Below the pieces are notes generated by a model. It saw nothing but the letters and a program-made list of their open reading frames with translations. It had not been told where the DNA came from and did no database searches. From Platanthera guangdongensis (lineage: Eukaryota; Streptophyta; Magnoliopsida; Asparagales; Orchidaceae), in contig CM077150.1 in the NCBI GenBank assembly GCA_039583875.1, positions 5,846,332-5,910,331 of the forward strand: DNA of 64,000 bases. The letters are read 5' to 3'. Every line of letters begins with the position of its first letter. Within the stretch, counting starts at the first letter, position 1. Positions 11,735-21,600 of this stretch are shown piece after piece. A program made the position numbers and the translations under genes.

Positions 11735-12180
11735 GTACGGCTGTCTGGGTGCGTCCCGGAGCGGGCATGGTACTGTCGCGCGATGCACGGGGGCCCTCCC
11801 GTGCACTGTCAGGAAAAGTGTATATTACGTATATACACGGCTTGTATATGCATTTTCAGGAAAAGTGTTCAACACGTCGTCGAGATCTGCAACATTCATG
11901 TTGAACACTTTTCCTGGAAATGCACGTACAAGGTGTATTTTGGGCCTGATTGAAACCTGGGCAGAACTATTGCGAAGGAACTATTGCGAATTCACAATAG
12001 TTCCGCCCAGGTTTCTATCAGGCCCAAAATACGCCTTGTACGCGCATTTTCAGGGAAAGCGTTCAACACGAAAGTTGTAAATCTCGTCGAGATCTACAAC
12101 TTTCGTGTTGAACGCTTTTCCTGAAAATGCACGTACGCGGCGTATTTCGAAAAGGCGCGTATATACGTTATATACACACT
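11735..12180. repeat. cluster of long hairpins (foldback/MITE cluster)
   Basis: Several strong inverted repeats lie end to end. A small one pairs TGCACGGG with CCCGTGCA (about 11780-11808). Hairpin 1 (about 11855-11925) pairs AAAAGTGTTCAACA with TGTTGAACACTTTT. Hairpin 2 (about 11925-12045) pairs the segments holding GTATTTTGGGCCTGAT and ATCAGGCCCAAAATAC around a small GAATTC core. Hairpin 3 (12046-12132) has 36-base arms with one mismatch around ATCTCGTCGAGAT. Hairpins 1 and 3 are related. The layout would extrude as a cruciform and could feed small-RNA production. Confidence 0.75.
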
Positions 12181-12420
12181 GTGCATATACGTTATATATA
12201 CATATAATATCGAATAATCTCCAAATTTCAAAGCCGTGTTTTTTTTTCTTTTCTCCTGCAGACTTCTTGATGCGGGACAGGAGTCCACCTGCCCGCCACC
12301 TTGGCATCACCACCAAGGGGCCCACCTGGAGTCAGCATCAGGCGGCTTTATCAGGCTCGCGGGCCGTACACCCCAACCAGCTCTCCGCCATGGAATCACC
12401 ACCATACGGCAGGTTGTTGA

Positions 12421-12490
12421 GGCCGGGGCTCGATCCCCAGACCTCCTAGATAAGAGGCCTTCACCAGCGCTCTCATCACCAACTGAGCCG
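12421..12490 (-). repeat. tRNA-like head with A and B boxes in unit A1
   Basis: Read on the - strand, CGGCTCAGTTGG (12490-12479) fits the RNA polymerase III A box apart from the first base. GGGATCGAGCC (12437-12427) is one or two bases from the B-box consensus. The spacing, and AGAGCGCTGG between them, resemble tRNA D and anticodon arms. There is no convincing acceptor stem. It is therefore a tRNA-derived head of the SINE type, not a functional tRNA gene. Confidence 0.6.
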
Positions 12491-12887
12491 ATCCCCCCGA
12501 CCTCAACAACCTGCCGCATGGTGGTGATTCCATGGCGGAGAGCTGGTTGGGGTGTACGGCCCGCGGGCTTGATAAAGCCGCCTGGCGCTGACTCCAGGTG
12601 GGCCCTTGGTGGTGATGCCAAGGTGGCGGGCAGGTGGACTCCTGTCCCGCATCATAAAAGTGCACTTTTATGATGCGGGACAGGAGTCCACCTGCCCGCC
12701 ACCTTGGCATCACCACCAAGGGGCCCACCTGGAGTCAGCGCCAGGCGACTTTATCAAGCCCGCGGGCCGTACACCCCAACCCATCCCGGCCCCACAACAG
12801 AGCCGATAGGTTGTTGAGGCCAGGGCTCGATCCCCCGACCTCCTTGATAAAGCATTCTCCTGTGAATGTTCATCACCAACTGATCCG

Positions 12888-12965
12888 CGGAGCAGTTGGT
12901 GATGAGCATTCGCAGGAGAATGCTTTATCAAGGAGGTCGGGGGATCGAGCCCTGGCCTCAACAAC
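12888..12965 (+). repeat. tRNA-like head of unit B2 (with mirror copy B1)
   Basis: The + strand reads GGAGCAGTTGGTGATGAGC, then an AAGGAGGTCGGGGGATCGAG segment, with the same spacing as the head of unit A1. The mirror copy B1 (about 12812-12880, -) faces it across the palindrome CCGCGG at 12885-12890. The two heads therefore lie back to back and would drive divergent transcription if active. Confidence 0.55.
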
Positions 12966-14056
12966 CTATCCGCTCTGTTGTGGGGCCGTGGATGGGTTGG
13001 GGTGTACGGCCCGCGGGCTTGATAAAGCCGCCTGGTGCTGACTCCAGGTGGGCCCCTTGGTGGTGATGCCAAGGTGGCGGGCAGGTGGACTCCTGTCCCG
13101 CATCACTTCTTCTCCTAGTAGGATCGCTCTTAGCGAGTTCCTCACTGCAAATCTTCCCGGATCTTGCTTCGCGGTGCTTGGGATCGCATGATAGTTTGAC
13201 ATATTTAGGTGATTCCCATTTTCTTAAAATATAATGTGTATCGATTTTGATTCTTATATAAAATGGCGCTCAATTCGATGTCTGCGATTTGGATATTAGC
13301 GATTAGATTTTCTTGTTTTTGTTTTGATTTGGGGACTGATGTTTGGGACTTTACGTTGTACGTCCAACCCGGAATAGTGACGGAGAAGTACACTAGGGTT
13401 TTGATACTGTTCGAGTTCTTATAGGATTTCCCATCTTTTAATTTGAGGATTATCTTGTGATCGAGGTACTTAAATAGTTTCAGGTGCTCGTGGAAGCTCT
13501 GCGTTGAAACTCTGAACCCTTTTCTTATTTGATTTATGCTCTATAGATTGGTGTGCTTTTTTCTGCTTTGGCAGTCGGTGGAGATTTGGAAGTTATTTCT
13601 CTAGGGCTGCATCCAGGTTCAGGCAATCTTTGACTGTTAATTTTGATTATGATTCCTGGAACTTCAATCTCCATTATATAATATTGGCATATGATGTGAA
13701 TTATTAAAAATTTTATGGCTCTTGGCATACATGATCTTGAGCCTGTTTGACTTTTTTTACTGATTTGTAGATGATAGGAGGAAAGCGGAGATTTAACCTT
13801 TTGTATGATTTCCGTTGATGTTGATCCATTTAGGCTAAATCCCTTTGAAAAGTTATAAGGGGGTTTCTAACCAAATTGACATAGAAGGGCTTAAGGGGAT
13901 TTAAGGATTTAGCTTTCTATTACAATGAATTATTTAGTAGATATGAAGTTTAGGTATGCCTAATATTTAGTATGCTAATTAATAATTAATTAGATTCTAA
14001 TAAAGCTTAATTAATGTTAAACTAAAATTTTCTTTTAATATTTATTAATGCGAATT

Positions 14057-14630
14057 GCGCAAAAAATGGGAGTTGTGGAGATGAGAATGCTTAGGTGGAT
14101 GTGTGGACACACGAGACTGAGTAAAATTAGGAATGAATGTATCCGGGATAAGACAAGAGTGACACCAGTTGGAGAGAAGATGCGAGCAGCTCGACTAAGA
14201 TGGTTCGGACACGTACAAAGGAGAACATTCAAGACACCTGTTAGGCGTTGTGAGAGTTTAGTCACTGGGCATTTTAAACGGAGAAGGGGTAGACTAATAA
14301 AGACTTGAAATGAAACTGTTAGAAAAGCCCTTGTAAAGGCCCATTTAAGAGGCCCATTTTTTCCTTGTATTTGTCCCACATCTTGGATTGGGATCTTCTC
14401 TTCTCCCTCTCTTCCTATATAAATGTATTCATACTTGTAATTATTAATTCAAGAAGTATATACAAGGTTGGAGGTCTCTCTCTTTTCCTGCTCTCTTTAC
14501 AGAAACTATAAGGAAAGCCATGATATACCTAGGCATTAGTGAGATTATGACTAAAGATATGACACAATGGCGACAATGGATCCATATAGCCGACCCTACT
14601 ATAGTGGGATAAAGGCTTGAGTGTTTTTGT
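14057..14630 (+). mobile_element. 5'-truncated LINE tail, copy 2 (split by a solo LTR)
   Basis: The same LINE tail as at 9411-9792, with its target-site duplication preserved (14040-14056 with one substitution, and 14631-14647). It is interrupted at 14317-14501 by a solo LTR. The encoded C-terminal fragment ([20 protein letters not shown]) matches plant L1-type LINE proteins. Confidence 0.85.
14317..14501 (+). mobile_element. 185-bp solo LTR
   Basis: The insert starts TGTTAGAAAAGCCC and ends CTCTTTACA (TG...CA). It is flanked by the 5-bp duplication GAAAC (14312-14316, 14502-14506). It contains CCTATATAAATG, a TATA-type box. The same LINE tail in copy 1 is uninterrupted, so the insertion followed the duplication. 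It is short enough to come from a TRIM or small copia element; no internal region remains. Confidence 0.9.
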
Positions 14631-14653
14631 ATTTATTAATGTGAATTAAGTAG

Positions 14654-15600
14654 TTTTACCTGATTTATTAATCAGTTTAATTATCCTAATCAAAGCATAA
14701 TTGTATCAACCAATTTTGTAATATATCATATTATCATTACTAATTTTCTAGGTCAAATAACTTTAATCGATGTACATATTAGTACTATAATAAAGTAATT
14801 AATCCGTAATTTTTTCATTTAAGCATTTACACAAGTTGTCGCTCACACTCTAAGATATTTGTAATTATGTAATTACTAACTACTATATTGAGAGTTTAAA
14901 TTAATTGTTCGGTAATTAATTAGTTTAATTAGATCTTTTAATTTACAACTAGTTGAACTCTAATTATATTTACTTGAAAGATAACTAGTTACTCATTTAG
15001 TTATTTAATTAATCTAATTATTTAATTAATCTACATTTGAAAGTCAATGTATTATCAATTACTATCCTAGATCATTTATGAAGCTCAACCGTAGCTGTTG
15101 GAGAAGAGAAATTGAGGAGAGAACTGACAAATCTCTTTCCGTTTGTCTGTTTGGATGGGATTGATTAATTGGGGCCATAGAATTCGAATTGGAGTTTCAT
15201 TTTCATTGAAATTAAATCTCTAACTCTTTCTTACCTTAATTTTATACGAAGATCCATTTTAATACAACTTCAACAAATGATAAAAGGTACAAAAAGTTCA
15301 ATCAAACAAATAAATCTCAAAAATGTCTAAACATATAAAGTCGATTAGAGCATAACAAAAGCTTAATTGCACCCATAACACATTAACACCAATCCATCTC
15401 CCTTCATTCTGAGAGTTTCTGTCTTTCTTTGTTCTGTTACATTCCCCATATCGAATAACTTTTGAACCTACCATATTGTAGGTTTTGATTTCTCTATCCT
15501 GGCTAAGCTATAAAAAAAATGTTTTCTTTTGGTTCTCTTCTTATCATCTTGTTTCATTTTTTTAATATTAACTTGTCCAAACATTTCTTTTTGTACACAG
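14654..15600 (+). other. end of SNAP33 5'UTR intron
   Basis: Very AT-rich unique sequence with no ORF of interest, ending in a pyrimidine-rich tract and TTGTACACAG at 15600. This is the acceptor used here for the exon that holds the start codon. Confidence 0.55.
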
Positions 15601-15681
15601 GCATACTTCGATCAATTCTTCAGTAAACCGTTGTGGTTGTTGGCATATCAGCAGCTTATTAAGCATTCTCTAGCCAAGATC

Positions 15682-18600
15682 ATGTCTAGAGTTATTGCAT
15701 CAAAGACACCTGATTCCAAGGTCTACAAGAAGAATCCTATTAAATTTGGTTTTTCTGGCAGAAATCCTTTTGACTCTGATTCAGATGAAGAACAAAATGC
15801 TAGATCTGCAAGGCCTTCCTCAGCTCCTACAATCAACAAGACACATCACAGAAGCACTCAGCCTAGTTATAGTGGTTACGAAGGAAGGGGGAGTTCATCA
15901 TCTTCACATTCAGCATTATTAGCTGGAACGAATAGGTACAAGGGCGAAATGCTCGAATCTAATGATTTTGAGCAGCAGTCAATGCAGGAACTGGAAAAGC
16001 ATGCTGTCCAGGAGTCAGAAGAGGTTACCCAGAAGATTAATGGTTGTTTGAAGATTGTTGAAGAGATGAGAGAAGTTTCATCAAAGACCCTTGTGAATCT
16101 TCATCAACAGGGTGAGCAGATTACACGAACCCACTTAACTGCAGCCAGCATTGACCAAGATCTTAGTAGGGTATGTAATTTTTTAGCTTGATTCTTTTCT
16201 GCAATGTCTTTTGAGGTATTTGTGTTCAAACATGTTGAAACCGGAATCCGGCCTCTTGTGGAGTTCGACCCTTGGGGAAGGGGTGGTCTCGCGCCTACTT
16301 CGCACCTGCAAGAAAAACAACGAGAGAGGCAAGGAAAGACAGACCCAAGGGCTCGGCTGGGAGGTCCCACCACAAACCCGGAAGATCTCTGAGCGCTTCC
16401 CCTCCTTAGCCAAGAGCCGAGCTAAGGTACTCTCAGAGAACACTTGAGAATGAGAGTAAGGAAGGCACTGAAAGCGTGTCCTCTGAGGTACCCCTTGGGT
16501 CTTATTTATAGATTTTCAGAATCTGAACTGCCAATAACCAAAAGAACTGACCTGGAAATACCAAAAAGCCCCTGGTTGGGTCTGCCAACAGCCAACCTCC
16601 GCTGTTCTGAATAGCTATGCGCAGTCCTACCTGGTCTGCCAACAGCGAGGCTCCGCTGCCCTGAGTAGCTATTCGCACCCATGGGGAGTCAGCTCGCCTC
16701 CGATTCCATCCGTGGGAGGCGGGCGCGACCCGGCTCTGGGGCTCGCCTACCGTCACTGGGCGAGTGCGAGCCGATATGGGCGAGCTGCCGGCCTTTTGCC
16801 GGGCGGACCGGTGGAAAGGTCGCATGCGGGGGGTCAGCCGGCGGGTCGCCATTCTAGGGTCCAGCTCGCTCGCCGCGGGTTGCCAGCCCGCCCGGCTCGC
16901 GGCTGCGGGTCGCCAGCTCGGGTCCGGCCTGCTTGCTGCGGGTCGCCAGTCGCGGGTCCGACTCGCTTGCGGCGGGTCGCCAGCTCGCTCGCCTGAGATG
17001 GGCAGGAGCGGGCCAGCCCTTTAGTCGTTCAGCCCGTCCTGCCGCTTGGGTGCGAGTCGCGGGGCAGGCCTGTTCGACCTCCCTGGTGGGACCCGCTCGC
17101 CGGACACAGGGTTGTACACAATCCCCGCTCTTTTTGAGCTTGAACCAAGCTCGGAAAGAACCATCCAACCCGCGTGTTCGGCGAGCCCCTGTGCTGAGCT
17201 GGCAGGGAATCTTCTGGTGGGGGCCCACTGTTCTGCTATAAATACATACCGCTGACCCCTGTAGGAGGCTCCCCGAATCCCTTTATTTTCTCTGAGCAGA
17301 CTTTTGTTCCTCGATGCCGGTTAGCGAAGAAGTGCGAGCTCGCCTGGCGGCAGCGGTCCTGCAGACTCAGGAGGAGGCCCTCGAGGCCGCCCCATGGCTA
17401 GCTCGCGGATCCTCCGGCCCCCTCTTCAGGCCGGCGAAGGGGAAGATCGTTAAGCGCTCTCTGGCGGGTGACTGCCCGGCCTCCAGCTCGGCGGCGGGTG
17501 CTGAGGTCGTCCCCGGGGTGCGTGGCCTTCCGCCGATTATCGCTATTCGTCTGACTCCCTGTTTTGCAGGTAATTCCCTGTGAGGAGGTGGAGAACCGGG
17601 GAGAGGATCGTCCCCCGCCTCCATCGCCTGAGAAGATCGCGAGTTCCCCAGGTCCGGATCGCCCACCTCCGGAAACTCCCCGTCCGGCGGTCTCCCATGG
17701 GCTGGGGAAATCTCTTGAGATCCTCGAGGGAGGGAACTTTCAGGATCGGCCGGGCTCTTCCCGCCCATCTGTCGGTGCGGGCGATGTGCCCACCCCTGGT
17801 GAGCTGGTTTTTATCGTTGACTTCGCCTCTTGCTCGCTCATTCTGACCCCTCCCTGCTCGCAGGCTTCCGCAGGGCCTCGCCTGAGACCGAGATGAGCGA
17901 AGGGTACTCGCCTCCGCCTGACGTGGACAGTGTATCTGACTATCTGGGCGACCCGAACGATGCGGCGGGAATGAAGAGGCAGGTGACGCGGCTATTCCAG
18001 AAACACACAATGCTGCTGCAGGAGGCCATAAGGAGGATCGAAGGCGACAAGGCCGAGACCGATGCCCGGCTCGCGGCCTTGGAGGGCCCTCGGCATGAGG
18101 CGGAAGACGACGACGTCACCTCGCCGGGCGTTCATATAACGCGAGCCGAGGGGCATCTTAAGAGCGCCGTGGAGCAGGTCGGCCGGGCTCAGCGGGAGCT
18201 GGTGGCGGTTCGCGATTACCACGATCCCCGCGTGCCGCCTCGGGCGGGAACGAAGAGGCGGCACAGGTGGAAGTGGGTCGAGTACTGACCCAGTTGTTTG
18301 CCCCTCGCTCGCGTGATACCGCGGGGTTACCGTCACCTCGCTTTTATCTTGTATTTGTACTAGTAATTGCTTGCGACTTTCTTAGCCCGCCTATGGGCCT
18401 AACTATTTTCTTGCTGAGATGTATTGAAATTATCGCGCTGCTTTTCTTTTGACTTCTGTGTGCGGGTTAAAGGGAAGGGTCCATTCTTCCTTTCGCGCTG
18501 ATCGGGGCGAGGCGAGCCGAGGAGCTCGCTAGACGCGAATCTCCCGTCTCGCGCGGCACGGCGCGCGGGTGCGGGTCGGGGTTGGCTCGCCCGCGCCGGT

Positions 18601-21600
18601 CTCCCGCGGTTGCAGCGGGCGAGAACCGTGCCGGCTCGACCTTTGAGGTGTGCTCGCGCGCGGGAAGTCGAACCGTCGGATTAATTTTTGCTATCCGCAC
18701 CCCATCTTTTGGCGGGAAGTTTCCCGCCCCTTCTCTTTTCCTATAAATAGGTCCTGCCGGCCCTTATTTCTCCACCGAATCCAAAACGTCTTCTCGCTTC
18801 CCCTTTTCTCGCGAAGTGCGATTCTAGCTCGTCTCCCGGCTTTTTCTCTCGCGTTCGGCGGCGAATCAACGGGGATGGGCGGAGGCGGCGGCGACGCGGA
18901 TGGCCGAAGCAAATGCGCTTGGACTTTCTCCGAGCACGATTTCCCTCGCGCCGTCATCACAGAGCGCGAATACTTAGAAGCTCTAGGCGACCACATCCCG
19001 GCCGGGTTTTCTGCGAGGCGACCTGATGAGAGGGAGAAGATTAACGACCTATTTGGGGATGAGCTCGCCATCCCTCTCGCTCACTTCGAGGTGGGCCTGC
19101 GACTTCCCTTGTGGCCCGAAGTGCGCCAGGTGCTCAAATACTTCGGGGTCGTCCTGGGACAGATGACCCCGAACTCCGTCGCCGTCATGATGGGGTTCGC
19201 CTGCTTCTTGCGAGGGGAGCGGGTGGAGTTCAGCCTCGCGGTATTCCGGAAGCTGTTCTCCTTCAGGGCGAACCGAGACGGGACGGCCTACTTCTCCAGC
19301 GCCCACCTCAAGGTGCGGGAGACCGTCAACAAGAGCCACAACTGGCTGAAGAAGTTCTTGTTCGTCAAGGGGGACTTCGGCAACGTGCCCTTCTCGCCGG
19401 TGCAGCTCAGCGAGGCGAGCTACCGGCCACCCAACCTAGGCGGCCATGAAGCCGACCTGTTCGCGTTCTTCGTTGGGAAGAACTTCGAGGTCGCGTTCCT
19501 GCGCCGCCACCTTGACGATCTCGCGGCTGTCCCGCCGGGGGGAGGTTTGCTACTCGTCTCCATTAGTCCTTACTTTCCCGCTCTTCTTTCATCTCACCTT
19601 CCCTTCTTCGCAGGCGAACGCGACATTCCCCTTCATCCTCCTTATGAAAGCGCCCGGATTCCCCCCGGGGTTCTCGCCCGCGCCCAGGCCGCGGATGCCG
19701 CCCAGCGCGACATCTCATCGGTCCCGGCCAAGAAGCGACCGGGCGGCGGGCAGTCAGCGCCTCCGCCGAAGTCGGCGAAGACCGCGGATCAACAACCATC
19801 CGCGGGCCAAAGAAAGGGAAAGGCCCCCGCGGTCTTGTCGACTGACCCCCCCTCGCCCCCGCTGGTTGTCTCGACCAGCGATTCTCCGGTCGGGGCGGCG
19901 GGCACCTCCGCGCCGCCGGGCGGGTCTGGAGCCGCTGTGGAGCCGGTCCCGAGAGGGCATCGGAACTTCGGCTACGGCGAGAGGTACTTGGACGAGCTCG
20001 GCGCCCCGCTCCTGGCTTGGGACAAGGAGTCGAATCGCGCAACGATCTCGACCCTGCTGCCGAGCTGGATGGAGCAGGATACAATCGGCGGGGAGGCGTA
20101 CAGCTTCTCCTTTGGGCTGTACTCGCGCGAAGACGCCGCCATATACGACAAGGAGGAGACGCGGGTGCTGATCCACGAGAGCTCGCGGGCCCAGCTGCGC
20201 GGCCTGGAGCTGGCTCATATGGTGGGGCGGCGCTGCACCCAGATGGAGCGGAACGCCGCGTCCATCCAAAAGATGGCGGAGGAGAAGGAAGAGGCCCGGA
20301 AGCTCGCTCGGGAGGACGCGGATCTTCAGAGAGGGCGAGCCGCCGCCGCCGAGGAGACCCTCGCGCAATATCTGGGCGGGGTGGTACGCTCTCAACCGGA
20401 GCTAGTCTCTTCTTCTTGCGAACGCAGCTCATGATAATTCCTATTCCGTTTTTCAGGACGCGGCGACTGCGAGCCAGATGGGCGCCGAGATTGCCACCCT
20501 TCGCCAGGAGAAGGCGGCGCTGGAGGCCCGGGTACGCGAGCTGGAGGCCGCTGCCGCTGTCCCTCCACCAGGCAGCGGGGTCTGCCCGCGCGAGCACCTG
20601 TCCGACTATGACCTAGAGGTGCTAATGCAGAAGAACGCGGCCAGCGCAGCGAGATACACGATGGAGACGCTGAGGCGCGCGGATCTGCTCACGAGCGAGG
20701 CAGCGGGACTCTCGGCAAAAGACGTGGTGCCGGCGCTGTTCCTCCCCGTGCCGGAGCCCGGCGACAGAAGCTTCCAGCCGCTTTAGGGTTTCCATATCTT
20801 GCGTTTTTTGTAATTTGCCCTGTAGATGAACAGTGTAAAAAATCTGGTCTGAGTTGTATGCGCGAGTTGCGCTTATACTCTATATTTCCGTCTATTGTTC
20901 CTTTTACACTGTTCTTTTTACATTTCTCGCCTGTTTTGTTTTTCTAATGATGTCACTGCCGGATGGCGCGACCCGTCCCAGCGGCCCTGCTCTGACAAGG
21001 CGAGCTGGCTCGTCCATCGAGCGAGACGAGCTGGTTCGTCCGCCGAGCGAGGCGAGCTGGTTCGTCCGCCGAGCGAGGCGACCCGGTTCATCCGCCGAAC
21101 GAGGCGAGCTGGTTCGTCCGCCGAGCGAGGCGAGCCGGCTCGCTCCTCGGCCGCACGCTTAGTTTTCGGGGGACTCTCGCCCAGGCCTTTGCCTTTACTC
21201 GACCACCTCTCCCGGGGCTTGAGGGTGGGGCTATGCTAGACCCTCTCCTTCTTTTCTAGCTAACTCTTGCGATTCCGTCCTTCTGCGCACGCTTTCCGGG
21301 TAGTTCCCGGCCTTGCCGGCTAGGTGGGAGTCTGACAACGCGATTCGCTCTAGGTCGCAGGCCATCGCTTTCTGAGTCATTCCATCGAGTGTCATCCGGC
21401 CCTGCCAGCTAGGTGAGAGCCTGGCAGCGGGATCTTCTCGGGGCCCAAACTCATTCTCCATCGAGTGACTTCCGGCCCTGCCAGCTAGGTGAGAGCCTGG
21501 CAGCGGGATCTTCTCGAGGCTAGGGATGACACCGAGTGACTTCCGGCCCTGCCAGCTAGGTGAGAGCCTGGCAGCGGGATCTTCTCGGGGTCCAAACTCA

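Larger units (their letters stand above)
12269..13104. mobile_element. palindromic complex of four tRNA-headed repeat units
   Basis: The block is flanked by a 7-bp duplication, ACTTCTT (12262-12268 and 13105-13111). The equivalent site in the first duplicate lacks it. It is built of two foldback pairs: unit A1 (12269-12490, -) facing A2 (about 12491-12653, +), and B1 (12672-12887, -) facing B2 (12888-13104, +). The pairs are joined by an 18-bp palindrome at 12654-12671. All outer ends are GATGCGGGACAGG or its complement. Inner parts carry tRNA-like box A and box B sequences. It looks like inverted SINE-like units that moved or inserted together; the mechanism is unknown. Confidence 0.75.
12209..14653 (+). 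repeat. segmental duplication copy 2: SNAP33 5'UTR and intron 1 start
   Basis: This second copy of 8370-9815 is interrupted by two younger insertions: a palindromic complex (12269-13104) inside the 5'UTR, and a solo LTR (14317-14501) inside the shared LINE tail. The equivalent splice donor is at 13209 (TTTAG|GTGATT). Small substitutions and indels separate the copies, so the duplication is not very recent. Its 5'UTR is broken, so normal expression probably depends on copy 1. Confidence 0.7.

Noticed and set aside
12421..12490. A real tRNA gene
   Set aside because: The A and B boxes are near consensus, but there is no acceptor stem and the sequence is repeated inside a foldback complex. A tRNA-derived repeat fits better.
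15529..15681. N-terminal extension of SNAP33
   Set aside because: The open frame upstream of 15682 has no ATG and crosses the splice acceptor at 15600, so it is intron and 5'UTR.
19563..20597. 344-residue - strand frame opposite gene B
   Set aside because: GC-rich shadow, Arg/Pro/Ser-rich, with no motif. Gene B on + has a recognisable domain and a promoter.
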